This document shows positions 1 to 8,814 of a stretch of 64,000 nt of DNA, in pieces. Made by a program: the position numbers and the translations under genes. The stretch lies in assembly GCA_003428585.1 (NCBI GenBank), contig QVQC01000062.1, positions 1-64,000 of the forward strand, written 5' to 3'. The DNA is from Nioella halotolerans. Lineage in GTDB: Bacteria; Pseudomonadota; Alphaproteobacteria; Rhodobacterales; Rhodobacteraceae. A model generated the notes under the pieces. The model ran no database searches. It saw only the letters and a program-made list of their open reading frames with translations, and was not told where the DNA came from. Numbering within the stretch: position 1 is the first letter of the stretch; every line of letters begins with the position of its first letter.

Positions 1-1
1 C

Positions 2-106
2 GACAGCACCGGCACCGTGGTGATCGACCTCGGCGACGGCAATACCGTCACCCTCTGGGGCATTACCGACGCCCAGGATATCGTCGACGACCTCGTGTTC
101 GTGTGA
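2..106 (+). CDS. C-terminal end of a probable RTX/type I-secreted protein (partial)
   Basis: Only the last 34 codons are present; the gene begins left of the window. The visible tail has the pattern VVIDLGDGNTVTLWGI followed by an acidic-hydrophobic end DDLVFV. Tails of this kind, a beta-strand segment of the form NTxTLxGxT followed by an acidic stretch and a hydrophobic terminus, are typical of haemolysin-type calcium-binding proteins exported by type I secretion in Rhodobacteraceae. The glycine-rich nonapeptide repeats that would prove this are not in view, so the family call is inference. A strong hairpin follows directly. Confidence 0.55.
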   Translation, partial: DSTGTVVIDLGDGNTVTLWGITDAQDIVDDLVFV

Positions 107-121
107 TCGGCGCATGAAAAA

Positions 122-147
122 GGGGGCCGGCCAATCGGCCGGCCCCA
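122..147. terminator. Bidirectional-looking hairpin terminator
   Basis: A perfect 10-bp inverted repeat (GGGGCCGGCC at 123-132, loop AATC, complementary arm at 137-146) is preceded by a run of five A at 117-121. Read on the minus strand the run becomes a U-tract after the hairpin, the classic intrinsic terminator form. On the plus strand it lies 17 bases after the stop of the RTX-like gene. Confidence 0.7.
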
Positions 148-164
148 GATCGAGTTGCTGCCGG

Positions 165-388
165 TTCCGTGCACACCGGGTTCAGTTTGCATAGCGTGGT
201 TCTCGAACGCGATAGGGCTGAGATAGCCCACCTTCGAGCGGCGTCGTCTCGGATCGTAGAAGCGCTCGATACGGTCGAACATGTCGGCGCGTGCCGCGTC
301 GCGGGTGTGGTGACCTTGCGGGCTGTCCGTTCGGTCTTCAGCGATGAGAAGAAGTTCTCCATGGCCGAGTGGTCCCGGACGTTGGGTG
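165..388 (-). pseudogene. IS3-family transposase OrfB, C-terminal remnant with frameshift
   Basis: On the minus strand, NVRDHSAMENFFSSLKTERT is nearly identical to the conserved region before the last catalytic residues of IS3-family OrfB integrases (DDE; the E of SLKTE). A frameshift at about 308-315 moves the rest into another frame, where RADMFDRIERFYDPRRRRS and KVGYLSPIAFE continue the match. The part before residue N of NVRDHS does not match, so the 5' portion is lost at about position 388. The gene is truncated and frameshifted and cannot make a working transposase. Confidence 0.75.
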
Positions 389-454
389 GCGCGCGATATT
401 CTCGGGAGGCGTGGCTCGGACAAGATCACCGATATCCGGAGAGCCGGCCGAGGC

Positions 455-525
455 ACCCGAGCGCATACTGGCGGCCGAATACGCCGAACGGCACGGCATC
501 GAGGTCATCAAGACCTACCCTGATT
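455..525 (+). pseudogene. Serine-recombinase N-terminal fragment
   Basis: A short plus-strand stretch reads ERILAAEYAERHGIEVIKTY. This resembles the segment of large serine recombinases (resolvase/invertase superfamily) after the catalytic serine, usually of the form Q...CreYAerhGieVvktY.DeG. Similarity stops at about position 525, where the next fragment starts on the other strand. About 20 residues support it, so confidence is limited. Confidence 0.45.
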
Positions 526-590
526 GTGGAAACAGAAAAGCGTTCGGCCACCTGGTCGACCGAGAGAAAGATGTTGTCAGGATTCCGCAT
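513..590 (-). pseudogene. Excisionase/AlpA-like helix-turn-helix fragment
   Basis: Minus-strand codons starting with ATG at 590 give MRNPDNIFLSVDQVAERFSV then STIR. This resembles the start of AlpA/excisionase-type small regulators of phages and islands (FLSVxQVAxRFsVS, the first helix-turn-helix). The similarity ends where a WRW-type recognition helix should continue, next to the recombinase fragment. The two fragments abut on opposite strands, so they were probably joined by deletion. Confidence 0.4.
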
Positions 591-832
591 GGCTTTCCCT
601 TTGTCGTTGTGGGGGCGTGGGGCACGCGACGTGGGGATCGCTCGGGCGTGTTCAAGTCGACCGGGTGAATGTTCCAACAGAATCCTACGTTCGCTCCATT
701 CGGGATCATGCCGAACCTGAAAAGTGTTGCAGGCGGACGTATTCAAGCGCAGATCTTATGGTGGGAACCTTGGTGGGCCAAGACCAAGGCACAATTCTAA
801 TGCTTTGATAATGTTGCTATTTTTCTGTAAAG
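591..832. other. Gene-free stretch of mobile-element debris, AT-rich near the tRNA
   Basis: No reading frame here resembles a protein I recognise. A 7-bp inverted repeat (CCTTGGT at 769-775, ACCAAGG at 783-789) could fold after the tRNA on the minus strand, but no U-run follows. Bases about 790-832 are clearly more AT-rich than the rest of the window, consistent with foreign or decayed sequence at the 3' end of the tRNA gene. Confidence 0.5.
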
Positions 833-907
833 TGGTAGCCCGTAGGGGAATCGAACCCCTCTTTCCAGGTTGAAAACCTGGCGTCCTAACCGATAGACGA
901 ACGGGCC
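833..907 (-). tRNA. tRNA-Glu (anticodon UUC)
   Basis: The minus strand folds into a full cloverleaf. The acceptor stem GGCCCGT pairs with ACGGGCT (ending in a G-U pair). The anticodon arm is CCAGG-TTTTCAA-CCTGG with anticodon TTC. The T arm contains GTTCGATTC. The CCA end is encoded at 833-835 after discriminator A at 836. It lies downstream of recJ on the same strand. Mobile-element fragments lie on its 3' side, where integrative elements often insert. Confidence 0.96.
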
Positions 908-1025
908 ACTCTGGCCGCCACAGTGGTGCGGGCAACCCGCGCCATCTGCCGGCGTGAGGCGGTGTTTAGGAAAAGCCCGGTTGGCGTGCAAGGGAAAAAA
1001 TCGCGCGCCCGGCACTTTTTTGGCA

Positions 1026-2771
1026 TCACGCGGGGGCCGCGTCCTCCAGCTTCAACTGCACGCTCTGACGTCCGTTCCAGTGGTTCACCTCGATGCGGCC
1101 GGCAAGGTGGAAGGGGCGCCCCTCGTGGCCCTGAAGCGCGTCCCAAAGCTGGCCCGAGCGCGCGTTGAAGGCGATGGCGTCCAGCACCACTGGGCCACCG
1201 TCGGAAAAGCTCAGCTTCAGGTGGCCGTCGCCCACGGGCTTGGTGAACCGGATACGCTGCGCCGGAAAGACGAAGCGCGGTGCCGGGGCGCCCGCGCCGA
1301 AGGGGCCGGCGGCGTCCAGCGTCTCGATCAGCTCCACCGTCGCGCCGCCGGGCATCAGCACGCTGTCGATACGCAGATCATCGGGGCCGCCCGTGCCCGC
1401 GCCCTGCCGCGCCAGCAATTCCGACAGCCGTGCCATGGCCGGGTCCAGTTGCGCGCGCGTCAGGCTCAGGCCCGCCGCCATGCGGTGCCCGCCCCCCTTC
1501 ACGATCAGCCCCTCGGCGGCCAGCTTCTGGATCGAGGCGCCAAGGTCCACGCCGGTCACGGAGCGGCCCGACCCCTTGCCATCGTCTCCGTCGAACCCGA
1601 TCACCACGGCGGGACGGCCCGTCGCCTCCTTCAGGCGGCTGGCCACGATGCCTACGACGCCCGGGTGCCAGCCATCCGCGGCGGCCCAGACCAGCGGCGC
1701 GTCCAGCCCCCGGGCCTCGGCCTGCGACAGCGCCGCGTCGCGCACTGCCGTCTCGATCTCGCGCCGGTCGGCGTTGAGCGTGTCGAGCCGCTGCGCGATC
1801 TGCATCGCCTCGCCCATCTCTGCCGTCGACAGCAGCCGCGCGCCAAGGTCGGCCTGCCCGATGCGCCCGCCGGCGTTGATCCGTGGGCCGAGGACATAGC
1901 CAAGGTGATAGGCGGTCGGGGCCCGGTCGAGCCGCGCAACATCCGACAGCGCCACGAGGCCGGGGCGCGCGCGCCGCGCCATCACTGTCAGCCCCTGCCG
2001 CACGAAAGCGCGGTTTACGCCGGTCAGTTGCGCCACATCGGCGACTGTCGCCAAGGCCACGAGGTCGAGCATCGCCATCAGGTCGGGGCCGGATGCGCTC
2101 GCGCCGCGCATCTGGCGGTTGGCCTCGACCAGCATCAGGAAGACCACGGCGGCAGCGCAGAGATGGCCAAGGCTGCCATCCTCGTCCAGCCGGTTGGGAT
2201 TGACCACCGCCACGCAGTCGGGCAGGTCTGCGCCGCCGAGGTGGTGGTCCAGCACGATCACGTCGGCGCCCTGTGCGGCGGCGATCGGCCCGTGCGAAAG
2301 CGTGCCGCAATCGACGCAGACGATCAGGTCATGATCACGCGCGAGCCCCGCCATCGCTGCCTCGTTGGGGCCATAGCCCTCGTCGATGCGGTCGGGCACG
2401 TAGAGCGTCACCGTCCGGCCCATCTGTCGCAGCCAGTCGATCAGCAGCGCCGCCGAGCTGCCGCCATCGACGTCGTAGTCGGCGAAGACCGCGATCCGCT
2501 CGCGCGCCCGGACGGCCCCCAGGAAGCGCGTCGCGGCGGTCTCCATGTCGCGCAGGGAACGCGGGTCGGGCAGCAGGTCGCGCAAGGCCGGGGCGAGGAA
2601 ACCCGGCGCCACCTCTGGTGTCACGCCGCGCCGGGCCAGCACGCGGGCCACCGCCGGGGGCAGGTCGGCCCGCTGCGCAAGTGCCTCGGCCAGACGTTCC
2701 TGTTCCGGCGGCAGCGTGACCCACCGCCGCCCGTTCAGCGAATGCTCGACCCCCAGCAGCGCGCCTGCCAT
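1026..2771 (-). CDS. recJ: Single-stranded-DNA-specific exonuclease RecJ
   Basis: Encodes 581 residues, the normal RecJ length. RecJ is a 5'-3' exonuclease acting on single-stranded DNA in RecF-pathway recombination, mismatch repair and base-excision repair. The DHH-family metal-binding motifs are visible: DYDVDG at residues 98-103, DCG at 154-156 and LDHHLGG around 174-180. The DHHA1 and OB-like C-terminal regions follow, including GGGHRMAAG. The ATG lies 4 bases after the glpX stop, so it is probably cotranscribed with hom and glpX, an order common in Rhodobacteraceae. Confidence 0.96.
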   Translation of the reverse strand: MAGALLGVEHSLNGRRWVTLPPEQERLAEALAQRADLPPAVARVLARRGVTPEVAPGFLAPALRDLLPDPRSLRDMETAATRFLGAVRARERIAVFADYDVDGGSSAALLIDWLRQMGRTVTLYVPDRIDEGYGPNEAAMAGLARDHDLIVCVDCGTLSHGPIAAAQGADVIVLDHHLGGADLPDCVAVVNPNRLDEDGSLGHLCAAAVVFLMLVEANRQMRGASASGPDLMAMLDLVALATVADVAQLTGVNRAFVRQGLTVMARRARPGLVALSDVARLDRAPTAYHLGYVLGPRINAGGRIGQADLGARLLSTAEMGEAMQIAQRLDTLNADRREIETAVRDAALSQAEARGLDAPLVWAAADGWHPGVVGIVASRLKEATGRPAVVIGFDGDDGKGSGRSVTGVDLGASIQKLAAEGLIVKGGGHRMAAGLSLTRAQLDPAMARLSELLARQGAGTGGPDDLRIDSVLMPGGATVELIETLDAAGPFGAGAPAPRFVFPAQRIRFTKPVGDGHLKLSFSDGGPVVLDAIAFNARSGQLWDALQGHEGRPFHLAGRIEVNHWNGRQSVQLKLEDAAPA

Positions 2772-2775
2772 GCGT

Positions 2776-3741
2776 TCAGCGGCGCGGGTTGCGATAGACC
2801 ATGCGGCGCACCGATCCGGTCTTGGAGCGCATCAGCAGCGTATCGGTGGTCAGCCAGCCGACCTCGCGCTTGATACCATCGACGAGCGAGCCATCGGTGA
2901 CGCCGGTGGCCGAGAAGATGACATCCTGCGTCACCATCTCGTCACGGGCGTAGACCTTGTCGAGTTCCGTGATCCCGGCCTTCGCGGCGCGGGCGCGTTC
3001 ATCATCGTTGCGGAAGGTCAGTCGGCCGTAGATCTGCCCGCCCATGCATTTCAGCGCCGCGGCGGCCAGGACACCCTCGGGTGCGCCGCCGGAGCCCATG
3101 TACATGTCGATGCCCGTGACATCGGGTTCGGCACAATGCATCACCCCGGCAACGTCGCCATCGGTGATCAGCCGGATCGCGGCGCCGGTACCGCGCACAT
3201 CGTCGATCATCTGTTGGTGGCGCGGGCGTTCGAGAATGCAGACGGTGATATCGGACGGCAGGCACCCCTTGGCACTGGCCAGCGCCGAGACCCGCGTCGC
3301 AGGGTCCATGTCCAGCGTCACGATGCCTTCCGGGTAGCCGGGCCCGATGGCGAGCTTGTCCATGTAGACATCGGGCGCGTGCAGCATCGAGCCGCGCGGC
3401 CCCATGGCGATCACGGTCAGGGCATTGGGCATGTCCTTGGCGGTCAGCGTGGTGCCTTCAAGCGGGTCGAGCGCGATGTCCACCGCGGGGCCGGTGCCGT
3501 TGCCCACCTCTTCGCCGATGAACAGCATGGGGGCCTCGTCACGCTCGCCTTCACCGATCACCACGACACCGGAAATGTCGAGCTTGTCGAGCTGGTCGCG
3601 CATGGCGTTCACCGCGGCCTGGTCGGCGGCCTTCTCGTCGCCGCGCCCGATGAGGTCGGCGCAGGCGATGGCGGCGGCCTCTGACACGCGGGCAAGGCCG
3701 AGCGACAGCATGCGGTCGTTGAAATCGGTGGGATGTGACAT
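2776..3741 (-). CDS. glpX: Class II fructose-1,6-bisphosphatase GlpX
   Basis: A protein of 321 residues that hydrolyses fructose 1,6-bisphosphate to fructose 6-phosphate in gluconeogenesis (sedoheptulose bisphosphate can also be a substrate in the family). The metal- and phosphate-binding motifs of the lithium-sensitive phosphatase fold are present: GEGERDEAPM at residues 63-72 and LDPLEGTT at 91-98. I chose ATG 3741 (MSHPTDFNDRM) because family proteins begin close to this point. A longer in-frame extension to 3807 exists but looks unlike family N-termini. It sits between hom and recJ. Confidence 0.95.
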   Translation of the reverse strand: MSHPTDFNDRMLSLGLARVSEAAAIACADLIGRGDEKAADQAAVNAMRDQLDKLDISGVVVIGEGERDEAPMLFIGEEVGNGTGPAVDIALDPLEGTTLTAKDMPNALTVIAMGPRGSMLHAPDVYMDKLAIGPGYPEGIVTLDMDPATRVSALASAKGCLPSDITVCILERPRHQQMIDDVRGTGAAIRLITDGDVAGVMHCAEPDVTGIDMYMGSGGAPEGVLAAAALKCMGGQIYGRLTFRNDDERARAAKAGITELDKVYARDEMVTQDVIFSATGVTDGSLVDGIKREVGWLTTDTLLMRSKTGSVRRMVYRNPRR

Positions 3742-3837
3742 GATGGTATCCGATCTATGGTCGTGCAGGTTGGAAATGGCTTGGTGCGTCAGGGCGATGC
3801 CGTGCAAGCCGGTCGGCCTGCGCGGTCGCTGGGCGTT

Positions 3838-5124
3838 TCAGACATCCTCGATCCTGAGGGCAACGGGGTGGCCGGTGACGACGTCGGTCCGCGGCAGCGC
3901 CTCCAGCGCCTCCTGAAGGGAGGGTGCGGCGGTCTTGTGGGTCACGATCAGCACCGGGGCATCTTCGCCGCCATGGCTGCGCTGGCGCATGCGGTCGATC
4001 GAGATGCCGCAATCGCTGAGCACCGCCGCGACCTTGGCCAAGGCGCCCGGCTTGTCGCGGAGGGCAAGGCGCAGGTAATAGGGCGCGGCGGTTGCCACGG
4101 CCGCGCGGTTGGCCGCTACAAGGCTGCGCGCCGGCTGGCCGAACGTGCTGACGCGAATGCCGCGCGCGATGTCGAGAACATCCGCCATCACGGCGCTCGC
4201 CGTCGGGCCTTCACCGGCGCCGGGGCCACGCAGCACGATCTGGTCGACGCTGTCGCCTTCAAGCACCACCATGTTGGTGCCGCCTTCCAACTGGCCGATC
4301 GGGCTGTTCGCGGGGACAAGGCAAGGCGTCATGCGCTGCTCCAACCCCCGCCCGGACAGGCGGGCCACCCCCAGAAGCTTGATGCGAAAGCCCAGTTCCG
4401 CGGCCTGATTGATATCCTCGATCGTGACCTGACCGATCCCTTCCAGCGCGACACCGCCGAAATCGACCTGTGTGCCGTAGGCGATGGCCGAGAGCAGCGC
4501 CAGCTTGTGGCCCGCGTCGATCCCGCCCACGTCGAGATTCGGGTCGGCTTCGAGGAATCCAAGCTGGTTGGCCTCTTCGAACACCTCGTCATAGGACAGG
4601 CCCGCCGACTGCATCCGCGTCAGGATGTAATTGCAGGTGCCGTTCATGACCCCCATCACACGCGTGATCCGGTTGCCCGCCAGCCCCTCGGTCAGCGCCT
4701 TGACCACGGGGATGCCGCCCGCGACGGCGGCTTCGAAGCGGATCACGCGGCCGGCATCCTCGGCGGCCTCGGCCATGGCCTGCCCGTGATGGGCCAGCAT
4801 CGCCTTGTTGGCGGTGACCACGTCCTTGCCGGCGGCGATGGCGGCTTCCGTCGCGGCCTTGGCCGGGCCATCCTCGCCACCCATGAGTTCCACCAGAAGA
4901 TCCACGTCCTCGCGCTTGGCAAGGGCGACGGGGTCATCTTCCCAGTCATAGCCAGAGATATCGACACCGCGGTCCTTCTCGCGCGACCGGGCGGACACCG
5001 CCGAGATCGTCACCGGGCGCCCGCTGCGCGCGGTCAGAAGGTCCGCGTGCTGCTGGACGATCTTCACGACGCCCACGCCCACGGTTCCAAGCCCGGCGAT
5101 ACCAAGGCGAAGCGGGTCAGTCAT
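3838..5124 (-). CDS. hom: Homoserine dehydrogenase
   Basis: 428 residues. It reduces aspartate semialdehyde to homoserine in the threonine, methionine and isoleucine pathway. The N-terminal Rossmann motif GLGTVG is at residues 11-16, followed by the catalytic domain, and a C-terminal ACT domain (about 345-425; LRLALRDKPGALAKVAAVL) that usually mediates threonine feedback inhibition. A GGAGG ribosome site lies about 8 bases before ATG 5124. It is probably the first gene of hom-glpX-recJ. Confidence 0.96.
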   Translation of the reverse strand: MTDPLRLGIAGLGTVGVGVVKIVQQHADLLTARSGRPVTISAVSARSREKDRGVDISGYDWEDDPVALAKREDVDLLVELMGGEDGPAKAATEAAIAAGKDVVTANKAMLAHHGQAMAEAAEDAGRVIRFEAAVAGGIPVVKALTEGLAGNRITRVMGVMNGTCNYILTRMQSAGLSYDEVFEEANQLGFLEADPNLDVGGIDAGHKLALLSAIAYGTQVDFGGVALEGIGQVTIEDINQAAELGFRIKLLGVARLSGRGLEQRMTPCLVPANSPIGQLEGGTNMVVLEGDSVDQIVLRGPGAGEGPTASAVMADVLDIARGIRVSTFGQPARSLVAANRAAVATAAPYYLRLALRDKPGALAKVAAVLSDCGISIDRMRQRSHGGEDAPVLIVTHKTAAPSLQEALEALPRTDVVTGHPVALRIEDV

Positions 5125-5221
5125 GAAGGGTCCTCCGGCTGTCTGGTCTGGTGCGTCGGCCTCTGTTAGCGGCTTCGCGCGCAGGGCGCAACGCGGCGTG
5201 GCGCCCGGTCGACCGCGAATC

Positions 5222-5476
5222 CTAGTCGAGCCGGATCGCCTGCAACCGCGCGGCCCGGGCGCGCAGGTCGGCGGCGCGCGCCTCTAGGCTGCGGCCCTCG
5301 GCCTCGGCGGTGCGCGGGGTCAATGCCTCGGCGTTCGACAAGAGCGGGCCTAGCGGCACCAGTTCCGGCCACGGCGCGGCGCGGCTGGTCTCCGTGATCG
5401 TCGTGTCGAGCGCGGGCGCGCCGAGCGAACAGGCGGGCACCAGCAGAAGCAAGGACAGGAGGAATGCGGCACGCAT
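5222..5476 (-). CDS. Small putative lipoprotein
   Basis: 84 residues. The N-terminus MRAAFLLSLLLLVPACS is a short basic start, a leucine-rich core and a lipobox-like VPAC, so Cys16 is the likely lipidated residue. The remainder is alanine/arginine/glutamate-rich and probably helical (EGRSLEARAADLRARAARL). GGGAA precedes the ATG. I recognise no family. Similar short lipoproteins occur in Rhodobacterales but the role is unknown. Confidence 0.7.
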   Translation of the reverse strand: MRAAFLLSLLLLVPACSLGAPALDTTITETSRAAPWPELVPLGPLLSNAEALTPRTAEAEGRSLEARAADLRARAARLQAIRLD

Positions 5477-5779
5477 GACGGTTCCCGGCGGAGAATGACG
5501 GATGTCCCCTGATAGCGCGTGGACAGGGGGCAGGTCCAGCCGATCCCAGCCCCGCGGTCCGCATCCGACCAATGGTTTTTCTTGCATGCGAGTGCGACGG
5601 TGCAAAGGGCAGGGATTTGGCGGCAGGGGAAGGTGGCCTGCACCACCATGCGCGGCCGGCGTCAACCCGTCACCGAGTCGCCTCTGTCAGGCTATCCGCA
5701 CCAGCGGCCATGCGACAAGAATTGAACGCTTGTTCATATACTCTTGTCTCGATCCGCCCGACCGCGCTAACCTGCGCCC
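5477..5779. promoter_or_regulatory. Divergent intergenic region with TetR operator candidate
   Basis: About 300 bases without a gene, between the lipoprotein and the TetR regulator. The notable element is TGAACGCTTGTTCA (5723-5736), a palindrome with 5-bp arms, flanked by a second inverted pair ACAAGA (5715-5720) and TCTTGT (5742-5747). It overlaps the -10-like TATACT (5737-5742), just ahead of the regulator start. Position and symmetry suggest autoregulation by the TetR protein. The left part, 5480-5700, shows nothing I recognise. Confidence 0.5.
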
Positions 5780-6361
5780 ATGGCACGCAAACAAGGTTCC
5801 CACGCGGAAACGACCGGCCCGAGGATCCGCGAGGCGGCGCTGCGGCTTTTCGCGCAGCACGGCTATGCGGCCGTCTCGATGCGCCAGATCGCGCGCGAGG
5901 TCGGGGTGCAGGCGGGGGCGCTTTATCTATATACGCCGGACAAGCAGACGCTGCTTTACGACCTGATGCGTGACCACCTCGACCATCTGCTGGGGCATTG
6001 GCACGTGCCGGATGGTCCGCCCGAGGCGCAGCTGGAAGCGTTCTGCCGCCATCACATCCGCTATCACCTCGACCGGCCCGAGCTTGTCTTCATCGCCTAC
6101 ATGGAACTGCGCAACCTTGAGCCGGAGAATTTCGCAGTGATCGAGAGGCTGCGGCGCCGATACGAGGACCGGTTGCAGGCCATCCTGACGAACGGGCTGG
6201 AAAGCGGGGATTTCGCACTGGCCGACGGCAAGCTTGCGACGATGGCGATCATCGCGATGCTGACCGGCGTCAACACGTGGTATCGCGAGGGCGGGCGGCT
6301 GTCCCGTGCAGACGTGGAAGCGATCTACTGGGACATGGTGCGCAAGGCGGTCGCGGCCTGA
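5780..6361 (+). CDS. TetR/AcrR-family transcriptional regulator
   Basis: 193 residues. The N-terminal helix-turn-helix spans about residues 15-60, with the recognition part VSMRQIAREVGVQAGALYLY. The C-terminal ligand/dimerisation domain contains the segment RHHIRYHLDRPELVFIAYMEL seen in regulators of acyl-CoA or aromatic catabolism. It is convergent with glyA and divergent from the lipoprotein. The palindrome 40-60 bases upstream is a likely own operator. The ligand cannot be told from sequence. Confidence 0.88.
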   Translation: MARKQGSHAETTGPRIREAALRLFAQHGYAAVSMRQIAREVGVQAGALYLYTPDKQTLLYDLMRDHLDHLLGHWHVPDGPPEAQLEAFCRHHIRYHLDRPELVFIAYMELRNLEPENFAVIERLRRRYEDRLQAILTNGLESGDFALADGKLATMAIIAMLTGVNTWYREGGRLSRADVEAIYWDMVRKAVAA

Positions 6362-6449
6362 GCGTTCGCCTGTCCCGGCTTGTCCGCGACGCGCCCCGCG
6401 GCCTGCGTCAGCCCTTGCGGGGCTGTCACCGGCCGGGGGCGCGCAACGA

Positions 6450-7745
6450 TCACAGATAGGGGTAGAGCGGGAACCGCGCGCACAGCGCTTCCACCTCCGC
6501 CTTCACCTTCGTCTCGACCTGCAGGTTGCCGTCTTCGCCATGCGCGGCGAGGCCGTCCACCACCTCGACGATCCAGTCGGCGATCTGGCGAAACTCCTCC
6601 GCGCCGAAGCCGCGGGTTGTGCCCGCCGGGGTGCCAAGGCGAATGCCCGACGTCACCGTCGGCTTCTCGGGATCGAACGGGATGCCGTTCTTGTTGCAGG
6701 TGATCTGGGCCCGCTCCAGCGCCTTCTCGGTGGCGTTGCCCTTCACGCCCTTGGGGCGAAGGTCGACCAGCATCACGTGGCAGTCGGTGCCGCCGGTGAC
6801 GATGTCCAGCCCGCCCTTCATCAACTGGTCGGCGAGGGCCTGCGCGTTCTTGACGACCTGTGCCTGGTAGGCCTTGAAGTCGGGGCGCAGCGCTTCGCCG
6901 AAGGCCACGGCCTTGCCGGCGATCACATGCATCAGCGGGCCGCCTTGAATGCCGGGAAAAATGGCAGAGTTCACCTTTTTGGCGATGCTCTCGTCATTGG
7001 TCAGGATCATGCCGCCGCGCGGGCCGCGCAGGGTCTTGTGCGTGGTGGTGGTGACCACATGCGCGTGCGGGAACGGGTCGGGGTAGATACCCGCCGCGAT
7101 CAACCCGGCGAAATGCGCCACGTCGGCCAGAACATAGGCACCGACCGTATCGGCGATCTCGCGGATACGGGCGAAGTCGATATGGCGTGGAATGGCGGAA
7201 CCGCCGGCGATGATCATCTTCGGCTTGTGTTCGGCGGTCAGCGCGGCGATCTGATCATAGTCGATCATGTTGTCCTGCTGACGCACGCCGTATTGAATGG
7301 CGTTGAACCACTTGCCGGACTGGTTGGGCTTGGCGCCGTGCGTCAGGTGGCCGCCGGCATCGAGGCTCATGCCGAGGATCGTGTCACCCGGCTGAAGAAG
7401 CGCGGTGAACACACCTTGGTTCGCTTGGCTGCCGGAATTGGGCTGCACGTTGGCGAAATCGCAGCCAAAGAGCTGCTTGGCGCGGTCGATGGCCAGATCC
7501 TCGGCGATGTCGACGAACTGGCAGCCGCCATAGTACCGTCGGCCGGAATAGCCCTCCGCGTACTTGTTGGTCATGACGGAACCCTGCGCTTCCATCACGG
7601 CGCGCGAGACGATGTTTTCCGAGGCGATAAGCTCGATCTCGTTGCGCTGGCGGCCAAGCTCCTTGGTGATGGCGCCGAAAATATCGGGGTCACGGTCGGC
7701 GAGGGTTTCGGTGAAGAAACCAGTGTCGCGGTGGGGCGCGTTCAT
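6450..7745 (-). CDS. glyA: Serine hydroxymethyltransferase
   Basis: 431 residues, standard for GlyA. The PLP enzyme interconverts serine and glycine with transfer of the one-carbon unit to tetrahydrofolate. The PLP lysine is Lys237 in [14 protein letters not shown], and LIASENIVS near residue 40 and [13 protein letters not shown] near 62-74 are signature motifs. Start ATG 7745 has an AGGGAG site and fits family N-termini; an in-frame extension to 7931 was rejected. It stands as a single gene here. Confidence 0.97.
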   Translation of the reverse strand: MNAPHRDTGFFTETLADRDPDIFGAITKELGRQRNEIELIASENIVSRAVMEAQGSVMTNKYAEGYSGRRYYGGCQFVDIAEDLAIDRAKQLFGCDFANVQPNSGSQANQGVFTALLQPGDTILGMSLDAGGHLTHGAKPNQSGKWFNAIQYGVRQQDNMIDYDQIAALTAEHKPKMIIAGGSAIPRHIDFARIREIADTVGAYVLADVAHFAGLIAAGIYPDPFPHAHVVTTTTHKTLRGPRGGMILTNDESIAKKVNSAIFPGIQGGPLMHVIAGKAVAFGEALRPDFKAYQAQVVKNAQALADQLMKGGLDIVTGGTDCHVMLVDLRPKGVKGNATEKALERAQITCNKNGIPFDPEKPTVTSGIRLGTPAGTTRGFGAEEFRQIADWIVEVVDGLAAHGEDGNLQVETKVKAEVEALCARFPLYPYL

Positions 7746-7945
7746 GGCGTGTCTCCCTGTTGGTGGCGGTAATCGTCCCGTGTCATCTAGCGAAACAAGG
7801 GTGCGGGGGAAAGTCCGGAAACCGGCGCATCTTGTCCCGGGACCGTCCACTATCGGAAACTTCGCCCCTCTGGCAGGGGAATCCGGGATTGAGTTTCCAA
7901 CCCGCGCGGGTGAACACTGGCAACACCCCAACGCCCGGAGTCGCC

Positions 7946-8713
7946 ATGCCCGCCGCCCGAAACCTGTGCTTCCTCGCGTCTGATGCGCCCATGGCGAAAG
8001 CGGCGCAGGCGCATCTCGCGGCGCGGTATGGTCAGCACCCCCCGCACGAGGCGGACGTGATCGTGGCGCTTGGCGGCGACGGGTTCATGCTGGCAACGCT
8101 GCACGGCACACAGGACCTGGAGGCGCCGGTCTACGGGATGAATCGGGGCACGATCGGCTTCCTGATGAACGAATACAGCGAGGATCGGTTGATCGAACGG
8201 CTGGAAACGGCCGAGGAGGCGGTGATCAACCCGCTGCGCATGACGGCGACCTCGGTCGATGGCCGCATCACCGAGGCGCTTGCGATCAACGAGGTCAGCT
8301 TGCTGCGCGCGGGGCCGCAGGCGGCGCGGTTGCGGATCTGGGTCGATGGCCGGATGCGGATGGAGGAATTGATGTGCGACGGCGCATTGGTCTGCACCCC
8401 GGCCGGATCGACCGCCTACAACTATTCCGCGCACGGGCCGATCCTGCCCATCGGCGCCGATGTGCTGGCCCTGACGGCCATGGCCGCGTTCCGGCCCCGT
8501 CGCTGGCGCGGCGCGCTGCTGCCCAAGTCGGCGGTGGTGCGCTTCGATGTGCTCGATCACGACAAGCGGCCGGTGATGGCCGATGCCGACAGCCGCTCGG
8601 TCAGCAACGTGGTCTCTGTTGAAATCCGGTCGGATCCGGAGATCCGCCACCGCATCCTGTTCGATCCCGGTCACGGGCTGGAAGAGCGGCTGATCCGGGA
8701 ACAGTTCGTGTGA
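7946..8713 (+). CDS. nadK: NAD kinase
   Basis: 255 residues. It phosphorylates NAD to NADP. The catalytic GGDG motif is at residues 43-46 ([10 protein letters not shown]), followed by [10 protein letters not shown], and later the conserved [15 protein letters not shown] stretch that binds the nucleotide. ATG 7946 with CGGAG upstream gives the usual start just before the first beta strand. Divergent from glyA. Confidence 0.95.
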   Translation: MPAARNLCFLASDAPMAKAAQAHLAARYGQHPPHEADVIVALGGDGFMLATLHGTQDLEAPVYGMNRGTIGFLMNEYSEDRLIERLETAEEAVINPLRMTATSVDGRITEALAINEVSLLRAGPQAARLRIWVDGRMRMEELMCDGALVCTPAGSTAYNYSAHGPILPIGADVLALTAMAAFRPRRWRGALLPKSAVVRFDVLDHDKRPVMADADSRSVSNVVSVEIRSDPEIRHRILFDPGHGLEERLIREQFV

Positions 8714-8730
8714 CCCGGCCGCGCCACAAC

Positions 8731-8766
8731 CAGCGAGGTGTTGCCTTGCAGCGAGGTGTTGCCTTG
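8731..8766. repeat. 18-bp perfect tandem duplication
   Basis: CAGCGAGGTGTTGCCTTG occurs twice head-to-tail (8731-8748 and 8749-8766), immediately before the maeB regulatory region. A two-copy perfect duplication suggests recent replication slippage. Confidence 0.95.
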
Positions 8767-8780
8767 GCGCGCCTTGTATA

Positions 8781-8794
8781 GTTTAACGTTAAAC
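8781..8794. promoter_or_regulatory. 14-bp perfect palindrome, operator candidate before maeB
   Basis: GTTTAACGTTAAAC is a perfect palindrome centred about 27 bases before the maeB ATG and next to a TATAGT sequence at 8777-8782. Such symmetry so close to the start fits a dimeric repressor site. The regulator is not known. Confidence 0.5.
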
Positions 8795-8814
8795 AAATAA
8801 AGGGGAGGCCGCGC

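Noticed and set aside
995..1025. Terminator after recJ
   Set aside because: A-run and T-run flank a GC segment, but no stable internal stem was found.
954..2873. Long open frame opposite recJ on the plus strand
   Set aside because: It is antisense to a clear RecJ gene, has a composition typical of GC-rich shadow frames and no recognisable domain.
6409..6425. Terminator hairpin between TetR and glyA
   Set aside because: A six-base stem CAGCCC/GGGCTG with no U-run; too weak to call.
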